A stretch of 64,000 nucleotides of DNA from Parasulfuritortus sp037439465 (GTDB lineage Bacteria > Pseudomonadota > Gammaproteobacteria > Burkholderiales > Thiobacillaceae): contig JBBIVX010000009.1 of NCBI GenBank assembly GCA_037439465.1, positions 28,986-92,985 of the forward strand, written 5' to 3'. A model generated the notes under the pieces. The model ran no database searches, was not told where the DNA came from, and saw nothing but the letters and a program-made list of their open reading frames with translations. The position numbers and the translations under genes are program-made. This document shows positions 6,677 through 15,051 of the stretch, in pieces. How positions within the stretch are numbered: the first letter of the stretch is position 1; each line of letters opens with the position of its first letter.

Positions 6677-7750
6677 ATGGCTGAAAGGACTCACGAGACC
6701 ATCGAATCCGGCACTCCGGACCCGATGCCTTACATGCACCCCGTCATGGCCAAGAATTACGGCAAGTGGTCTTTCCACTCGCATCCGAAGCCGGGCGTGC
6801 TCTACCACCGCGCCGAGAACGGCGAGGAAATCTGGACCGTCAAGGCCGGCACCCAGCGTCAGATGGACCACTACACCATCCGCAAACTGGCCGATATCGC
6901 CGACAACTTCGGTGACGGTTATGTACGCTTCACCACCCGGTCCAACATCGAATACATGGTGACCAACAAGTCCAAGGTCGAGCCGCTGATCAAGGCCCTG
7001 ACCGACAACGGCTTCCCGGTAGGCGGCACCGCCAACTCGGTCTCCATGATCGCCCATACCCAGGGCTGGATGCACTGCGACATCCCCGGTACCGACGCCT
7101 CTGGCGCAGTCAAGGCGCTGATGGACGAGTTGTACGACGAATTCGTCAAGTGCGAGATGCCCAACCGCGTCAAACTGTCCACCTCCTGCTGCGAGATCAA
7201 CTGCGGCGGCCAGGCCGATATCGCCATCGTCATCCAGCACACCAAGCCGCCCAAGATCAACCACGATCTGGTGGCAAACGTCTGTGAGCGGCCTTCCGTC
7301 GTCGCCCGCTGTCCGGTCGCGGCCATTCGCCCGGCCCTGGTCAACGGCAAGCCTTCGCTGGAAGTCGACGAGAAGAAATGCGTCTGCTGCGGAGCCTGTT
7401 TCCCGCCCTGCCCGCCCATGCAAATCAACGACCCGGTCAACTCCAAGTTTGCCATATGGGTCGGCGGCAAGAACTCCAATGCCCGTTCCAAGCCCACCTT
7501 CCACAAGCTGGTGGCGTCTGGCATCCCCAACAACCCGCCGCGCTGGCCCGAGGTCTCCGAGATCGTCAAGAAGATACTTGCCGTCTACAAGGCAGATGGC
7601 CGCCCGTGGGAACGGATGAACGACTGGATCGAGCGGATCGGCTGGCCAGCCTTCTTCGAGAAGACGGGTCTGCCCTTCACCAAGTATCACATCGACAACT
7701 GGCGCGGCGGCCGTCACAGCCTCAACGCCTCCGCTCACATCCGCTTTTAA
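6677..7750 (+). CDS. dsrB: Reverse dissimilatory sulfite reductase, beta subunit
   Basis: The 357-residue DsrB pairs with DsrA. Cys134, Cys171/Cys172 and Cys176 belong to the siroheme/cluster binding region, and a ferredoxin segment carries Cys235, Cys238, Cys241 and Cys245 (CVCCGACFPPC). I chose ATG 6677 over an in-frame TTG at 6665 because GGAG (6667-6670) is 6 nt upstream. The 107-nt gap after dsrA contains a hairpin, and a second, very stable hairpin follows dsrB. Confidence 0.98.
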   Translation: MAERTHETIESGTPDPMPYMHPVMAKNYGKWSFHSHPKPGVLYHRAENGEEIWTVKAGTQRQMDHYTIRKLADIADNFGDGYVRFTTRSNIEYMVTNKSKVEPLIKALTDNGFPVGGTANSVSMIAHTQGWMHCDIPGTDASGAVKALMDELYDEFVKCEMPNRVKLSTSCCEINCGGQADIAIVIQHTKPPKINHDLVANVCERPSVVARCPVAAIRPALVNGKPSLEVDEKKCVCCGACFPPCPPMQINDPVNSKFAIWVGGKNSNARSKPTFHKLVASGIPNNPPRWPEVSEIVKKILAVYKADGRPWERMNDWIERIGWPAFFEKTGLPFTKYHIDNWRGGRHSLNASAHIRF

Positions 7751-7758
7751 CAGATCGG

Positions 7759-7780
7759 GGCCGGGAGCCAACTCCCGGCC
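7759..7780 (+). other. Stable hairpin between dsrB and dsrE
   Basis: Perfect 9-bp stem GGCCGGGAG/CTCCCGGCC with loop CCAA, 8 nt after the dsrB stop and with no T-run behind it. Probably protects the upstream dsrAB message or marks a processing point. Confidence 0.6.
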
Positions 7781-7817
7781 GTGAGCGAATCGGTTATTTG
7801 GAGTTAGGGATATATAA

Positions 7818-8210
7818 ATGAAGATCGGTGTACTAGTAAGCGAGGGGCCCTATACCCACCAGGCCTCGGACAGCGCCTACAACTTCGTTAAGGCGGCTTT
7901 GGAAAAAGGGCACGAAATCTATCGCGTGTTCTTCTATCACGATGGCGTGAACAACGCCACCCGCCTTACCGAGCCACCGCGTGACGACCGCCACATCGTC
8001 AATCGCTGGACCGAGCTGGCCAAGCAATACAACCTCGATCTGGTGGTATGCATCGCCGCCGCCCAACGCCGCGGCGTCATGGACGAGAACGAGGCCAAGC
8101 GCCAAGGCAAGGACGCCAACAACATTGCCCCGGGGTTTCGCATCTCCGGCCTGGGCCAACTGGTCGAAGCCGGCATCCAGAGCGATCGCCTGGTGACATT
8201 CGGCGACTGA
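7818..8210 (+). CDS. dsrE: Sulfur relay protein DsrE
   Basis: The 130-residue DsrE/TusD-family subunit of the cytoplasmic DsrE2F2H2 hexamer accepts sulfane sulfur (from TusA or rhodanese-like donors) and passes it to DsrC. The active cysteine is Cys78 in DLVVCIAAAQRRG, the position shown to carry persulfide in the Allochromatium protein. It is followed closely by dsrF and dsrH. The presence of dsrEFH supports operation of the pathway in the oxidative direction. Confidence 0.96.
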   Translation: MKIGVLVSEGPYTHQASDSAYNFVKAALEKGHEIYRVFFYHDGVNNATRLTEPPRDDRHIVNRWTELAKQYNLDLVVCIAAAQRRGVMDENEAKRQGKDANNIAPGFRISGLGQLVEAGIQSDRLVTFGD

Positions 8211-8220
8211 GGGGATTGAG

Positions 8221-8610
8221 ATGACCGAAGAAATGATGGATGAAGAAGGCGTCGTCAAAAAATTCATGTTCGTCAACCGCAAGGCACCCTATGGGACAAT
8301 CTATGCCCTGGAAGGCCTGGAGGTGGTGCTTATTTCGGCCGCCTTCGAGCAGGACGTGAGCATGGCCTTCATCGATGACGGCGTATATGAGTTGAAGAAA
8401 GGCCAGGACACCAAGGCCCTAGGCCAGAAAAACTTCTCGCCAACCTATCGGGCGCTGGAGGGCTATGACATCGAGAAGCTCTATGTCGAGCGCGAGTCGA
8501 TGGAAGCCCGCGGCCTGACCGAGGATGACCTGCTGGTCGACGTGCAAGTGGTTTCCGCCGCCGAGATGGCTGATCTCATGGTCGGGCAGGACGTACTGAT
8601 CAGCTTCTGA
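8221..8610 (+). CDS. dsrF: Sulfur relay protein DsrF
   Basis: The 129-residue DsrE/F-fold protein is the TusC-like subunit of DsrEFH. It has no cysteine, as expected for DsrF, which is structural and not the sulfur-carrying subunit. Domain core: KFMFVNRKAPYGTIYALEGL at the N-terminus and an acidic, Met-rich C-terminus (AAEMADLMVGQDVLISF). The ATG is 10 nt after the dsrE stop with GGGGA as ribosome site. Confidence 0.95.
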   Translation: MTEEMMDEEGVVKKFMFVNRKAPYGTIYALEGLEVVLISAAFEQDVSMAFIDDGVYELKKGQDTKALGQKNFSPTYRALEGYDIEKLYVERESMEARGLTEDDLLVDVQVVSAAEMADLMVGQDVLISF

Positions 8611-8623
8611 TAGAGGAATCGAC

Positions 8624-8923
8624 ATGCTTCACATCATCAATAAATCGCCTTACGAACGCAACGCTCTGGAGAGCTGCCTCAGAATGGCGAGCAAGGGTGC
8701 CGCGGTGCTGCTGATCGAGGATGGCGTCTATGCCGCCACCAAGGGCAGCAACACGGAGGCGAAAGTCCAGGGTGCCATGGCCAATTTGAAGGTTTATGCT
8801 CTGGATGCTGATCTCCAGGCGCGCGGCATAGCCGATCGCGTTCTGGATGGCGTCACAGTCGTGGATTATGGTGGTTTTGTGGATCTGGTCACAGAACACA
8901 GCAACTGTCAGTCCTGGTTGTAA
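8624..8923 (+). CDS. dsrH: Sulfur relay protein DsrH
   Basis: The 99-residue TusB-like subunit completes DsrEFH. A conserved cysteine near the N-terminus (Cys18, in ALESCLRMA) corresponds to the DsrH cysteine considered redox-relevant; another lies in the C-terminal SNCQSWL. The gene starts 13 nt after dsrF, with AGAGGAA before the ATG, and precedes dsrC, the physiological sulfur acceptor of the hexamer. Confidence 0.95.
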   Translation: MLHIINKSPYERNALESCLRMASKGAAVLLIEDGVYAATKGSNTEAKVQGAMANLKVYALDADLQARGIADRVLDGVTVVDYGGFVDLVTEHSNCQSWL

Positions 8924-8947
8924 TTTGAGTCACTTAGGAGAAACGTT

Positions 8948-9283
8948 ATGCCCATGGTTGATATCGCTGGCAAGTCCATTGAGGTCGATGAAGAAGGTTA
9001 TCTGGTCAATCTGTCCGACTGGGATGAAGGAATCGCCAAATACCTGGCTGATGAAGAGAAAGTTGCGCTGACTGACAACCACTGGGAAGTCATCAACTTC
9101 CTGCGTGAATACTACAGCGAGTACCAGATTGCCCCGGCCATTCGTGTCCTGACCAAGGCCATCGGCAAGAAGCTGGGTCCGGACAAAGGCAACAACAAGT
9201 ATCTGTACGAGCTGTTCCCCTACGGTCCCGCCAAGCAGGCCTGCAAGATCGCCGGTCTGCCGAAACCGACCGGCTGCATCTGA
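8948..9283 (+). CDS. dsrC: DsrC sulfur carrier protein
   Basis: The 111-residue DsrC carries two redox cysteines on its flexible C-terminal arm, Cys99 and Cys110 (ACKIAGLPKPTGCI), with the canonical ten-residue spacing and penultimate position. It receives sulfur from DsrEFH, presents it to DsrAB, and is re-reduced or oxidised through DsrMK. A strong TAGGAG ribosome site precedes the ATG. The 146-nt gap after it is packed with three hairpins, so dsrC is likely maintained at a higher mRNA level than the genes beyond. The paralogue at 3729-4061 has lost both cysteines. Confidence 0.97.
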   Translation: MPMVDIAGKSIEVDEEGYLVNLSDWDEGIAKYLADEEKVALTDNHWEVINFLREYYSEYQIAPAIRVLTKAIGKKLGPDKGNNKYLYELFPYGPAKQACKIAGLPKPTGCI

Positions 9284-9295
9284 TCCGGCAAGTCC

Positions 9296-9321
9296 GTGTC
9301 TGCCGCACGTGCGGCAGACAC
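9296..9321 (+). other. Perfect 26-bp palindrome after dsrC
   Basis: GTGTCTGCCGCAC is followed directly by its exact reverse complement GTGCGGCAGACAC, 12 nt after the dsrC stop. As RNA it folds into a very stable GC-rich stem. No T-run follows, so it probably blocks 3' exonucleases or marks a processing site; a protein-binding role as DNA cannot be excluded. Confidence 0.75.
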
Positions 9322-9328
9322 CCGCTCC

Positions 9329-9349
9329 CGGCTATTGGTTCAATAGCCG
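9329..9349 (+). other. Second hairpin in the dsrC-dsrM spacer
   Basis: Perfect 9-bp stem CGGCTATTG/CAATAGCCG around loop GTT, 7 nt after the 26-bp palindrome. No T-run. Confidence 0.6.
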
Positions 9350-9408
9350 AGAGTTGAGAGTGGTGACGCAAGGGCCTGACGCCTTTTACTCTCCACTCTC
9401 CACTCTCG
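9348..9408 (+). repeat. Third hairpin in the dsrC-dsrM spacer; intergenic repeat-word element C
   Basis: CGAGAGTTGAGAGTGG (9348-9363) is complementary at 15 of 16 positions to 9393-9408, which is made of repeated CTCCACT words. Its first two bases overlap the preceding hairpin, so the two stems partly compete. The 12-mer GAGTGGTGACGC (9358-9369) recurs exactly at 60914-60925 between ilvH and ilvC, linking this site to the dispersed repeat family. Confidence 0.6.
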
Positions 9409-9429
9409 ACTGTACGTAAAGAGGAACGC

Positions 9430-10167
9430 ATGTCTGCACTGACCGCTTTCTACATCGGCTTGTACTATGTCGCCGCGCTGGTTCTGATCGGTGGCCTCGC
9501 CTACCGCGTCTACGAATACTGGCAGACACCGGCTCCGCTCAAGATCCCCACCACACCCGGACCGATCACCGGCAGCGGTGTCACCCTACGCATGGCGCGC
9601 GAGGTGGTGCTGTTCGAGAGCCTGTTCAAGTCGAACAAGTGGATTTGGGTCTTCGGCATACTCTTCCATTTTGGCCTCGCCCTTGTGCTGCTGCGCCATA
9701 TCCGCTATTTCCAACAACCGGTATGGTTCTGGGTTGAATTCATCCAACCCTTCGGCAAGTACGCCAGTCTTGCCATGGTTGCCGGTCTGGCCGGACTGTG
9801 GGCACGCCGCTTTTTGGTCGACCGGGTGCGCTACATCTCCACTCCCTCCGATCACCTCATCCTCGCCTTGCTCACCGCCATCGGCCTCACCGGCATGTTG
9901 ATGACCTTCGTCGCCCATACCGACATCGTCGCCCTCAAGGCCTTCGCGCTCGGCCTGCTGACCTTCGACTGGCATCCCATCCCAGGCGATCCGGCACTCG
10001 TGGCCCACCTCACCCTGGTGGCACTGCTGATGATCGTCTTCCCCATCAGCAAACTGTTGCATGCCCCCGGCATCTTCTTCAGCCCCACCCGCAATCAGGC
10101 CGACAACCCGCGCGAGCGTCGGCACCTCGCCCCCTGGGCGGCGGCGCTGGAAAAAGACAACGGCTGA
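9430..10167 (+). CDS. dsrM: DsrM, membrane cytochrome b subunit of DsrMKJOP
   Basis: The 245-residue integral membrane protein is of the NarI/HdrE type, with five to six hydrophobic helices. Histidines positioned in the helices (HFGLALVLLRH, VAHTDI, VAHLTL, LLHAPG) are candidate b-heme ligands. It exchanges electrons between quinone and the cytoplasmic DsrK. Start ATG 9430 has GAGGAA upstream. It follows the structured spacer after dsrC, so it may be expressed at a lower level than the enzyme genes. Confidence 0.95.
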   Translation: MSALTAFYIGLYYVAALVLIGGLAYRVYEYWQTPAPLKIPTTPGPITGSGVTLRMAREVVLFESLFKSNKWIWVFGILFHFGLALVLLRHIRYFQQPVWFWVEFIQPFGKYASLAMVAGLAGLWARRFLVDRVRYISTPSDHLILALLTAIGLTGMLMTFVAHTDIVALKAFALGLLTFDWHPIPGDPALVAHLTLVALLMIVFPISKLLHAPGIFFSPTRNQADNPRERRHLAPWAAALEKDNG

Positions 10168-10210
10168 AATCGTCCAAGCGGACCCGAGACAGGAGTTTTA
10201 AGGAGCGATC

Positions 10211-11743
10211 GTGGCAGCCCCCCAGTTCGAGATTCCCAAGTTTTCCGATTCGGCCTACACGGAAGTCCCCAAGATTCATGAGGGGACCATGGGCCACATG
10301 AAGACCTTTCCCGCTCAGGAAGCGGCCCAGAAATTACTGGGCTACCCCTGGGCGCTGACCGAGGATTGGCATGATCGCGCCATCGGCCGCATGGGCGAAC
10401 TACTCAAGAAATACCGTTCGCTGCGGGTATTCATGGATGCCTGTGTGCACTGCGGCGCCTGTACCGACAAGTGCCATTATTTCCTCGGCACCGCCGACCC
10501 GCTTAACATGCCGGTAGCCCGCCAGGAACTGATGCGCAAGGTCTACCGCCGCTATTTCACCCTCCCCGGCAAGATCGCCCCTTGGCTGGTGGGCGCCGAG
10601 GACCTCACCCAGGAAACCCTGGAGAAGTGGTACAACTACTACCACCAGTGCTCGGAGTGCCGCCGCTGTTCGGTCTACTGTCCCTACGGCATCGATACCG
10701 CCGAGATCACCATGGCCGGTCGCGAGATCCTTAACACCGTCGGCATCGGCCAGAAGTACTCCAACGAGATCATCGGCAAGGTCTACCGGATCGGCAACAA
10801 CCTCGGTCTGCCCGGTCCTGCCCTGGAAGACACCCTGCTCGGCATGGAAGAGGACATGGAGGCCGACACCGGCATCGCCATCAAGATGCCACTCGATGTT
10901 GAGGGGGCCGAAATACTGCTGGTCACCCCGTCGGCCGATTTCTTCTCCGAGCCGCACGTCGAATCGCTGATGGGCTATGCCAAGGTGTTTCATGCCGCCG
11001 GCGCTTCCTGGACGCTCTCGTCCGTCGCCTCCGAGGCCGGCAACTTTGGCCTCTTCAATGGCAACTACGAGTCGATGCGCAAGGTGGCCATGCGAATCCG
11101 CGATGCCGCCCTGCAGCTTGGCGTCAAGCGCATCGTCGTCGGCGAGTGCGGCCATGCCTGGCGCGTCGCCTACGCCTTCTGGAACACGCTCAACGGCGTC
11201 GGTTACGGTGGCAACGATCCCTTCTCGATTGAATTGCAGAAACAGCTCGATCCCCGCTTCAAGCAGCCCATGCATATCTGCGAGTACACCTGGGACCTGA
11301 TCCAGCAGGGTGTGCTGAAGTTCGACAAATCAAAGAACGACAATCGCGTCATCACCTTCCACGATTCCTGCAACGTGGCGCGCGCCACCCGCATGGGCGA
11401 CGAGCCGGGCGGCCAGTTCAGCATTCCGCGCAACATCATCAAGGCCGTGGCCAACAACTACGTCGATATGGCGGCGGAGACCATCGGCGAAGCGACCTTC
11501 TGCTGCGGCGGCGGCGCCGGCATCCTGACCGACGATCTGATGGAGGTCAGGGTCAAGGGCGCCCTGCCCCGCATGAACGCCTACAACAACGTAGTTCAGG
11601 AGAAAGGCGTCAACTTCCTGGCGCTGATCTGCGCCATCTGCAAAGCGCAGTTCACCAAGGTATTTCCGGTTTACGGTTTCGACATGGGCATGGTCGGCGG
11701 TGTGCACCAACTGGTGAGCACCGCGATCAAGCTCGAGGATTGA
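10211..11743 (+). CDS. dsrK: DsrK, HdrD-like iron-sulfur subunit of DsrMKJOP
   Basis: This 510-residue protein starts at GTG 10211, with AGGAG 5 nt upstream. An N-terminal pair of [4Fe-4S] motifs (CVHCGACTDKCHYF and CSECRRCSVYCPYG) is followed by a heterodisulfide-reductase-type catalytic half with conserved cysteines at SCNVARATRMG, CCGGGAG and LICAICK, the special cluster that acts on disulfides. The substrate is oxidised or trisulfide DsrC. It is membrane-anchored through DsrM on the cytoplasmic side. Confidence 0.96.
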   Translation: MAAPQFEIPKFSDSAYTEVPKIHEGTMGHMKTFPAQEAAQKLLGYPWALTEDWHDRAIGRMGELLKKYRSLRVFMDACVHCGACTDKCHYFLGTADPLNMPVARQELMRKVYRRYFTLPGKIAPWLVGAEDLTQETLEKWYNYYHQCSECRRCSVYCPYGIDTAEITMAGREILNTVGIGQKYSNEIIGKVYRIGNNLGLPGPALEDTLLGMEEDMEADTGIAIKMPLDVEGAEILLVTPSADFFSEPHVESLMGYAKVFHAAGASWTLSSVASEAGNFGLFNGNYESMRKVAMRIRDAALQLGVKRIVVGECGHAWRVAYAFWNTLNGVGYGGNDPFSIELQKQLDPRFKQPMHICEYTWDLIQQGVLKFDKSKNDNRVITFHDSCNVARATRMGDEPGGQFSIPRNIIKAVANNYVDMAAETIGEATFCCGGGAGILTDDLMEVRVKGALPRMNAYNNVVQEKGVNFLALICAICKAQFTKVFPVYGFDMGMVGGVHQLVSTAIKLED

Positions 11744-11812
11744 TTGAGGCGGGCAACCGCGTTACGAAAGACAGGCGGCCCCCACCGCACGATTTACGAT
11801 AGGAGAGCGAAG

Positions 11813-13789
11813 ATGTCGGTCACATCCAAAGACGTAAAGAAGACTGAAGGCAAAATCTGGCGCCGTTACAAGGACGGGCAGACCGAGGCAGACTACCGTT
11901 CCAACCAGGACAAGATTTTCCAGGCCGGTTGGAGCCACAAGTGCCCGGAATATATGCTCTCGACGCCACCCTGCCAGGGTTCATGCCCGGCCGGCGAGGA
12001 CATCCGTTCCTACCTCAACATCGTGCGCGGCATCGAGAAGCCGCCAGTCGGTGCCGACGGCAAGCCCAGCATGAGCTGGCAGGAATATGCCTGGCGCCGG
12101 CTGACCGAAGCCAACCCCTTTCCCGCCGTCATGGGCCGCGTCTGCCCGGCCCCCTGCGAGTCCGGTTGCAACCGTAACCAGGTGGAAGAAAACGTCGGCA
12201 TCAACTCGGTCGAGCACTACCTCGGCAACTGGGCCATCGAGCACAAGCTGGCCTTCGTCAAGCCGACCAAGAAGAGCGGCAAGAAAGTGGCCATCCTCGG
12301 CGGCGGTCCCGCCGGCCTGGCCGCGGCCTACCAGCTCACCCTCAAGGGCCATAGCTGCACCATCTTCGACGACCACGCCGAACTCGGCGGCATGATGCGC
12401 TACGGCATCCCCGGTTTCCGTACCCCGCGTGAAGTGCTCGACGCCGAAATCCAGCGCATACTCGACCTGGGTGTCGGGACCAAACTGAACTGCCGCGTCG
12501 GTACCGACATGCCGATGGCGGAGATCGAGCAGAACTTTGATGCCGTACTTATGGGCCTCGGCGCCCAGGCCGGCCGCGCCCTGCCTGTCGATGGCGCCGA
12601 CGCCCCCAACTGCGTTACCGCCATGGCCTTCCTGCGGGCCTTCAACGAAGGCCGCCTGCAGCACGTGGGCAACAAGGTGGTGGTCATCGGCGGTGGCGAC
12701 ACCTCCATCGACGTCGCCACGGTCGCCCGCCGGCTGGGCAAGATCACCAACGCTTCCACCACCGACCTGCCGGAAATGGTGCTGGCAGGCCATGTCGCCC
12801 ATGACGTCGCCAGCATCGCTGCCCGCCAGGGCGTCGAGGTGGTGCTGGTATCGCGCGCCACCATCGACAAGATGGCCGCCAACAAGCATGAGGTCGAGCA
12901 GGCGCAAGCCGAAGGCATCCAGATCGTCGGTGGCGTTACGCCAGTCGGTATCGTCAAGGGCCCCGACGGCCGCGCTACGGCCCTGAGAGTCGCCAAGTTC
13001 GAGATGGCCGGCAAGGAAACCAAGATCATCGCCGGCACCGAACAGGACATCAGCGGCGACCTGATCGTCTCCGCCATCGGGCAGGCCGTGGACTTCACCG
13101 GTCTCGAAGTCTTCAACAACAACAACGGTCTGATCAAGACCGACAAGAACTATCGTTTCCCCAACAAACCCAACGTCTTCGTCGCCGGCGACGTCATCCG
13201 TCCGCACCTGCTGACCACCGCCATCGGCCATGCCCGCATCTGCGCCGCAGGCATCGACGAGTTTCTATCAGGTGAAGAGCCCGACAAGCGGCCCAAGGTC
13301 GATGTGCACCATTGGGACATGGTGCGCAAGTGGCTGGAAGCCGGTCACGAATACAGTGAACACCATGGCCAGGAATGGGGCAGCTCTGCTTGGAAGGACA
13401 CGCTGCATAACTTCGAGGATCGCTCCGGCCGTTATGTGATTTCCTCCACGGAGCTCTTCCTCGGCCACTTTTCCACCACCCCGCGCAACCAGCGCAAGGT
13501 AACGGTGCTGGACAAGGAATCGGCGCTGGGCAACTTCCAGGATCGCCTGCATGCCCTGTCCGAACAGGAGACCGTGGCCGAGGCCAAGCGTTGCATGTCC
13601 TGCGGCCTTTGCTTCGAGTGCGACAACTGCGTCATCTACTGCCCGCAGACCGCCGTATTCAAGGTCAGGAAGAAGGACAATCCGACCACCGGCCGTTATG
13701 TCGACACCGATTACACCAAGTGCATCGGCTGTCACATCTGCGCCGATGTCTGCCCGACCGGCTACATCCAGATGGGCATGGGCGACTGA
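11813..13789 (+). CDS. dsrL: DsrL, NAD(P)H:acceptor iron-sulfur flavoprotein of the oxidative Dsr pathway
   Basis: The 658-residue protein resembles the GltD/NfnB-type oxidoreductases. It has an N-terminal cysteine-rich cluster region (CQGSCPAGED and CPAPCESGC), an FAD-binding GGGPAGLAAAYQL segment, a second nucleotide-binding GGGDTSIDVA segment, and a C-terminal ferredoxin domain with two clusters (CMSCGLCFECDNC and CIGCHICADVCPTG). DsrL links rDsrAB electrons to NAD(P)+ and is characteristic of sulfur oxidisers. ATG 11813 is set by AGGAGA 6 nt upstream; the frame stays open upstream to the dsrK stop, but without a ribosome site. Confidence 0.96.
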   Translation: MSVTSKDVKKTEGKIWRRYKDGQTEADYRSNQDKIFQAGWSHKCPEYMLSTPPCQGSCPAGEDIRSYLNIVRGIEKPPVGADGKPSMSWQEYAWRRLTEANPFPAVMGRVCPAPCESGCNRNQVEENVGINSVEHYLGNWAIEHKLAFVKPTKKSGKKVAILGGGPAGLAAAYQLTLKGHSCTIFDDHAELGGMMRYGIPGFRTPREVLDAEIQRILDLGVGTKLNCRVGTDMPMAEIEQNFDAVLMGLGAQAGRALPVDGADAPNCVTAMAFLRAFNEGRLQHVGNKVVVIGGGDTSIDVATVARRLGKITNASTTDLPEMVLAGHVAHDVASIAARQGVEVVLVSRATIDKMAANKHEVEQAQAEGIQIVGGVTPVGIVKGPDGRATALRVAKFEMAGKETKIIAGTEQDISGDLIVSAIGQAVDFTGLEVFNNNNGLIKTDKNYRFPNKPNVFVAGDVIRPHLLTTAIGHARICAAGIDEFLSGEEPDKRPKVDVHHWDMVRKWLEAGHEYSEHHGQEWGSSAWKDTLHNFEDRSGRYVISSTELFLGHFSTTPRNQRKVTVLDKESALGNFQDRLHALSEQETVAEAKRCMSCGLCFECDNCVIYCPQTAVFKVRKKDNPTTGRYVDTDYTKCIGCHICADVCPTGYIQMGMGD

Positions 13790-13843
13790 AGCCACAGCAA
13801 GCAACAGCCAGGTATCAGGTATCAGTGACGGAAGGATGACCGA

Positions 13844-14299
13844 ATGGCGAGCATACGCAACATGGTGCGGGCCTTTGCCCTGACAGGCGCTTTGGCCGCC
13901 TTGGCCATGGCGCCCCTGGGGGCCGTGGCCGGTGTGGACCTGCCCGCCCTGGAAAAGGGCAAGGGTGAGAAGTGCGTCGAGGACACGCCGTTCATGCGGC
14001 GCAACCACATGGAGCTGCTCAAGCATCATCGCAACGAAACGATGCACAAGGGCATACGAACCACCCGCTACAGTCTCAAGGGCTGTGTCGAGTGCCATGC
14101 CAGCAGCAAGACCGGCAGCGTCGCGGCCAGCGAGCAGGACTTCTGCGCCGCCTGCCACAGCTACGCCTCGGTCAAGCTCGATTGCTGGGACTGCCACGCG
14201 ACCAAACCCGCCAAACCCAAAGCGGCGGCCCAGGCCACGGCCAGCCAGCCGGCGTTGAACCTGATGCCCTCTGTCCAAACCGGAGGTCAAGCGCAATGA
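13844..14299 (+). CDS. dsrJ: DsrJ, periplasmic triheme cytochrome c
   Basis: The 151-residue exported cytochrome has an uncleaved-type N-terminal hydrophobic signal (residues 6-30) and three c-heme motifs, CVECH (81-85), CAACH (101-105) and CWDCH (114-118). Cys44, outside the heme motifs (GEKCVEDTPF), corresponds to the cysteine proposed as an unusual heme ligand in DsrJ. A low-complexity Ala/Pro tail follows residue 119. Its stop overlaps the dsrO start (ATGA at 14296). Confidence 0.95.
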   Translation: MASIRNMVRAFALTGALAALAMAPLGAVAGVDLPALEKGKGEKCVEDTPFMRRNHMELLKHHRNETMHKGIRTTRYSLKGCVECHASSKTGSVAASEQDFCAACHSYASVKLDCWDCHATKPAKPKAAAQATASQPALNLMPSVQTGGQAQ

Positions 14300-15048
14300 G
14301 CGATCTCAACCACACCGCTGGCGCCGGCGAAGAGCGGCGTAATTTTCTCAAGGTCGGCGCCGGTCTGGCCGGCGTCGCCCTCGCCCCAGGCGTCTTGCTC
14401 TATGGCGTCAGCGCCCATAGCCGCGCCCCGGAAGAGGCGGCCTCCAGCCGAGTGCGCTGGGGCATGTTGATCGACACCACCAAGTGCGCGGCCGGCTGTA
14501 ACGGCTGCGTGTCCGCCTGCAACAACGAGAACGGACTGTCAGGCGAGACCGGTGAGCAGGATTCGCAGTGGATCCGCAAACTGAACATCCGCCACCTGCA
14601 GACCGGCGTCGAGCACAACCTACCCATGCTCTGTCAGCATTGCGAACACCCGCCCTGCGTGGATGTCTGCCCGACCGGCGCCTCCATGAAACGCGCCGAC
14701 GGCATCGTGCTGGTCGATCGCCACGTCTGTATCGGCTGCCGTTACTGCATGATGGCCTGCCCCTACAAGGCACGTTCTTTCGTGCATGAGCCGCTCACCG
14801 ACCAGAACCCTGAGGTTCCTCGTGGCAAAGGCTGCGTCGAGGCCTGTACCTTCTGCGTACAGCGTGTGGACCGCGACGAAACGCCCGCCTGCGTCCAGGC
14901 CTGCAATGCCGAGGGCCATCAGGCCATGTTGTTCGGCGACCTCAACAACCCGGAAAGCGACATCGCCAAGGCCATGAAGACATATGCCAGCACAGAGGTG
15001 CGCGGCGATCTTGGCCTCAACACCGGTGTCCGTTACCAGGGGATATAA
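14296..15048 (+). CDS. dsrO: DsrO, Tat-exported ferredoxin-like subunit of DsrMKJOP
   Basis: The 250-residue protein has a twin-arginine signal (RRNFLKVG at 14-21). Its four [4Fe-4S] clusters are visible as cysteine runs CAAGCNGCVSAC, CQHCEHPPCVDVC, CIGCRYCMMAC and CTFC/CVQAC. It bridges DsrJ and the membrane subunit DsrP on the periplasmic face. ATG 14296 overlaps the dsrJ stop; in-frame sequence further upstream lies inside dsrJ and is not used. Confidence 0.96.
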   Translation: MSDLNHTAGAGEERRNFLKVGAGLAGVALAPGVLLYGVSAHSRAPEEAASSRVRWGMLIDTTKCAAGCNGCVSACNNENGLSGETGEQDSQWIRKLNIRHLQTGVEHNLPMLCQHCEHPPCVDVCPTGASMKRADGIVLVDRHVCIGCRYCMMACPYKARSFVHEPLTDQNPEVPRGKGCVEACTFCVQRVDRDETPACVQACNAEGHQAMLFGDLNNPESDIAKAMKTYASTEVRGDLGLNTGVRYQGI

Positions 15049-15051
15049 ACC

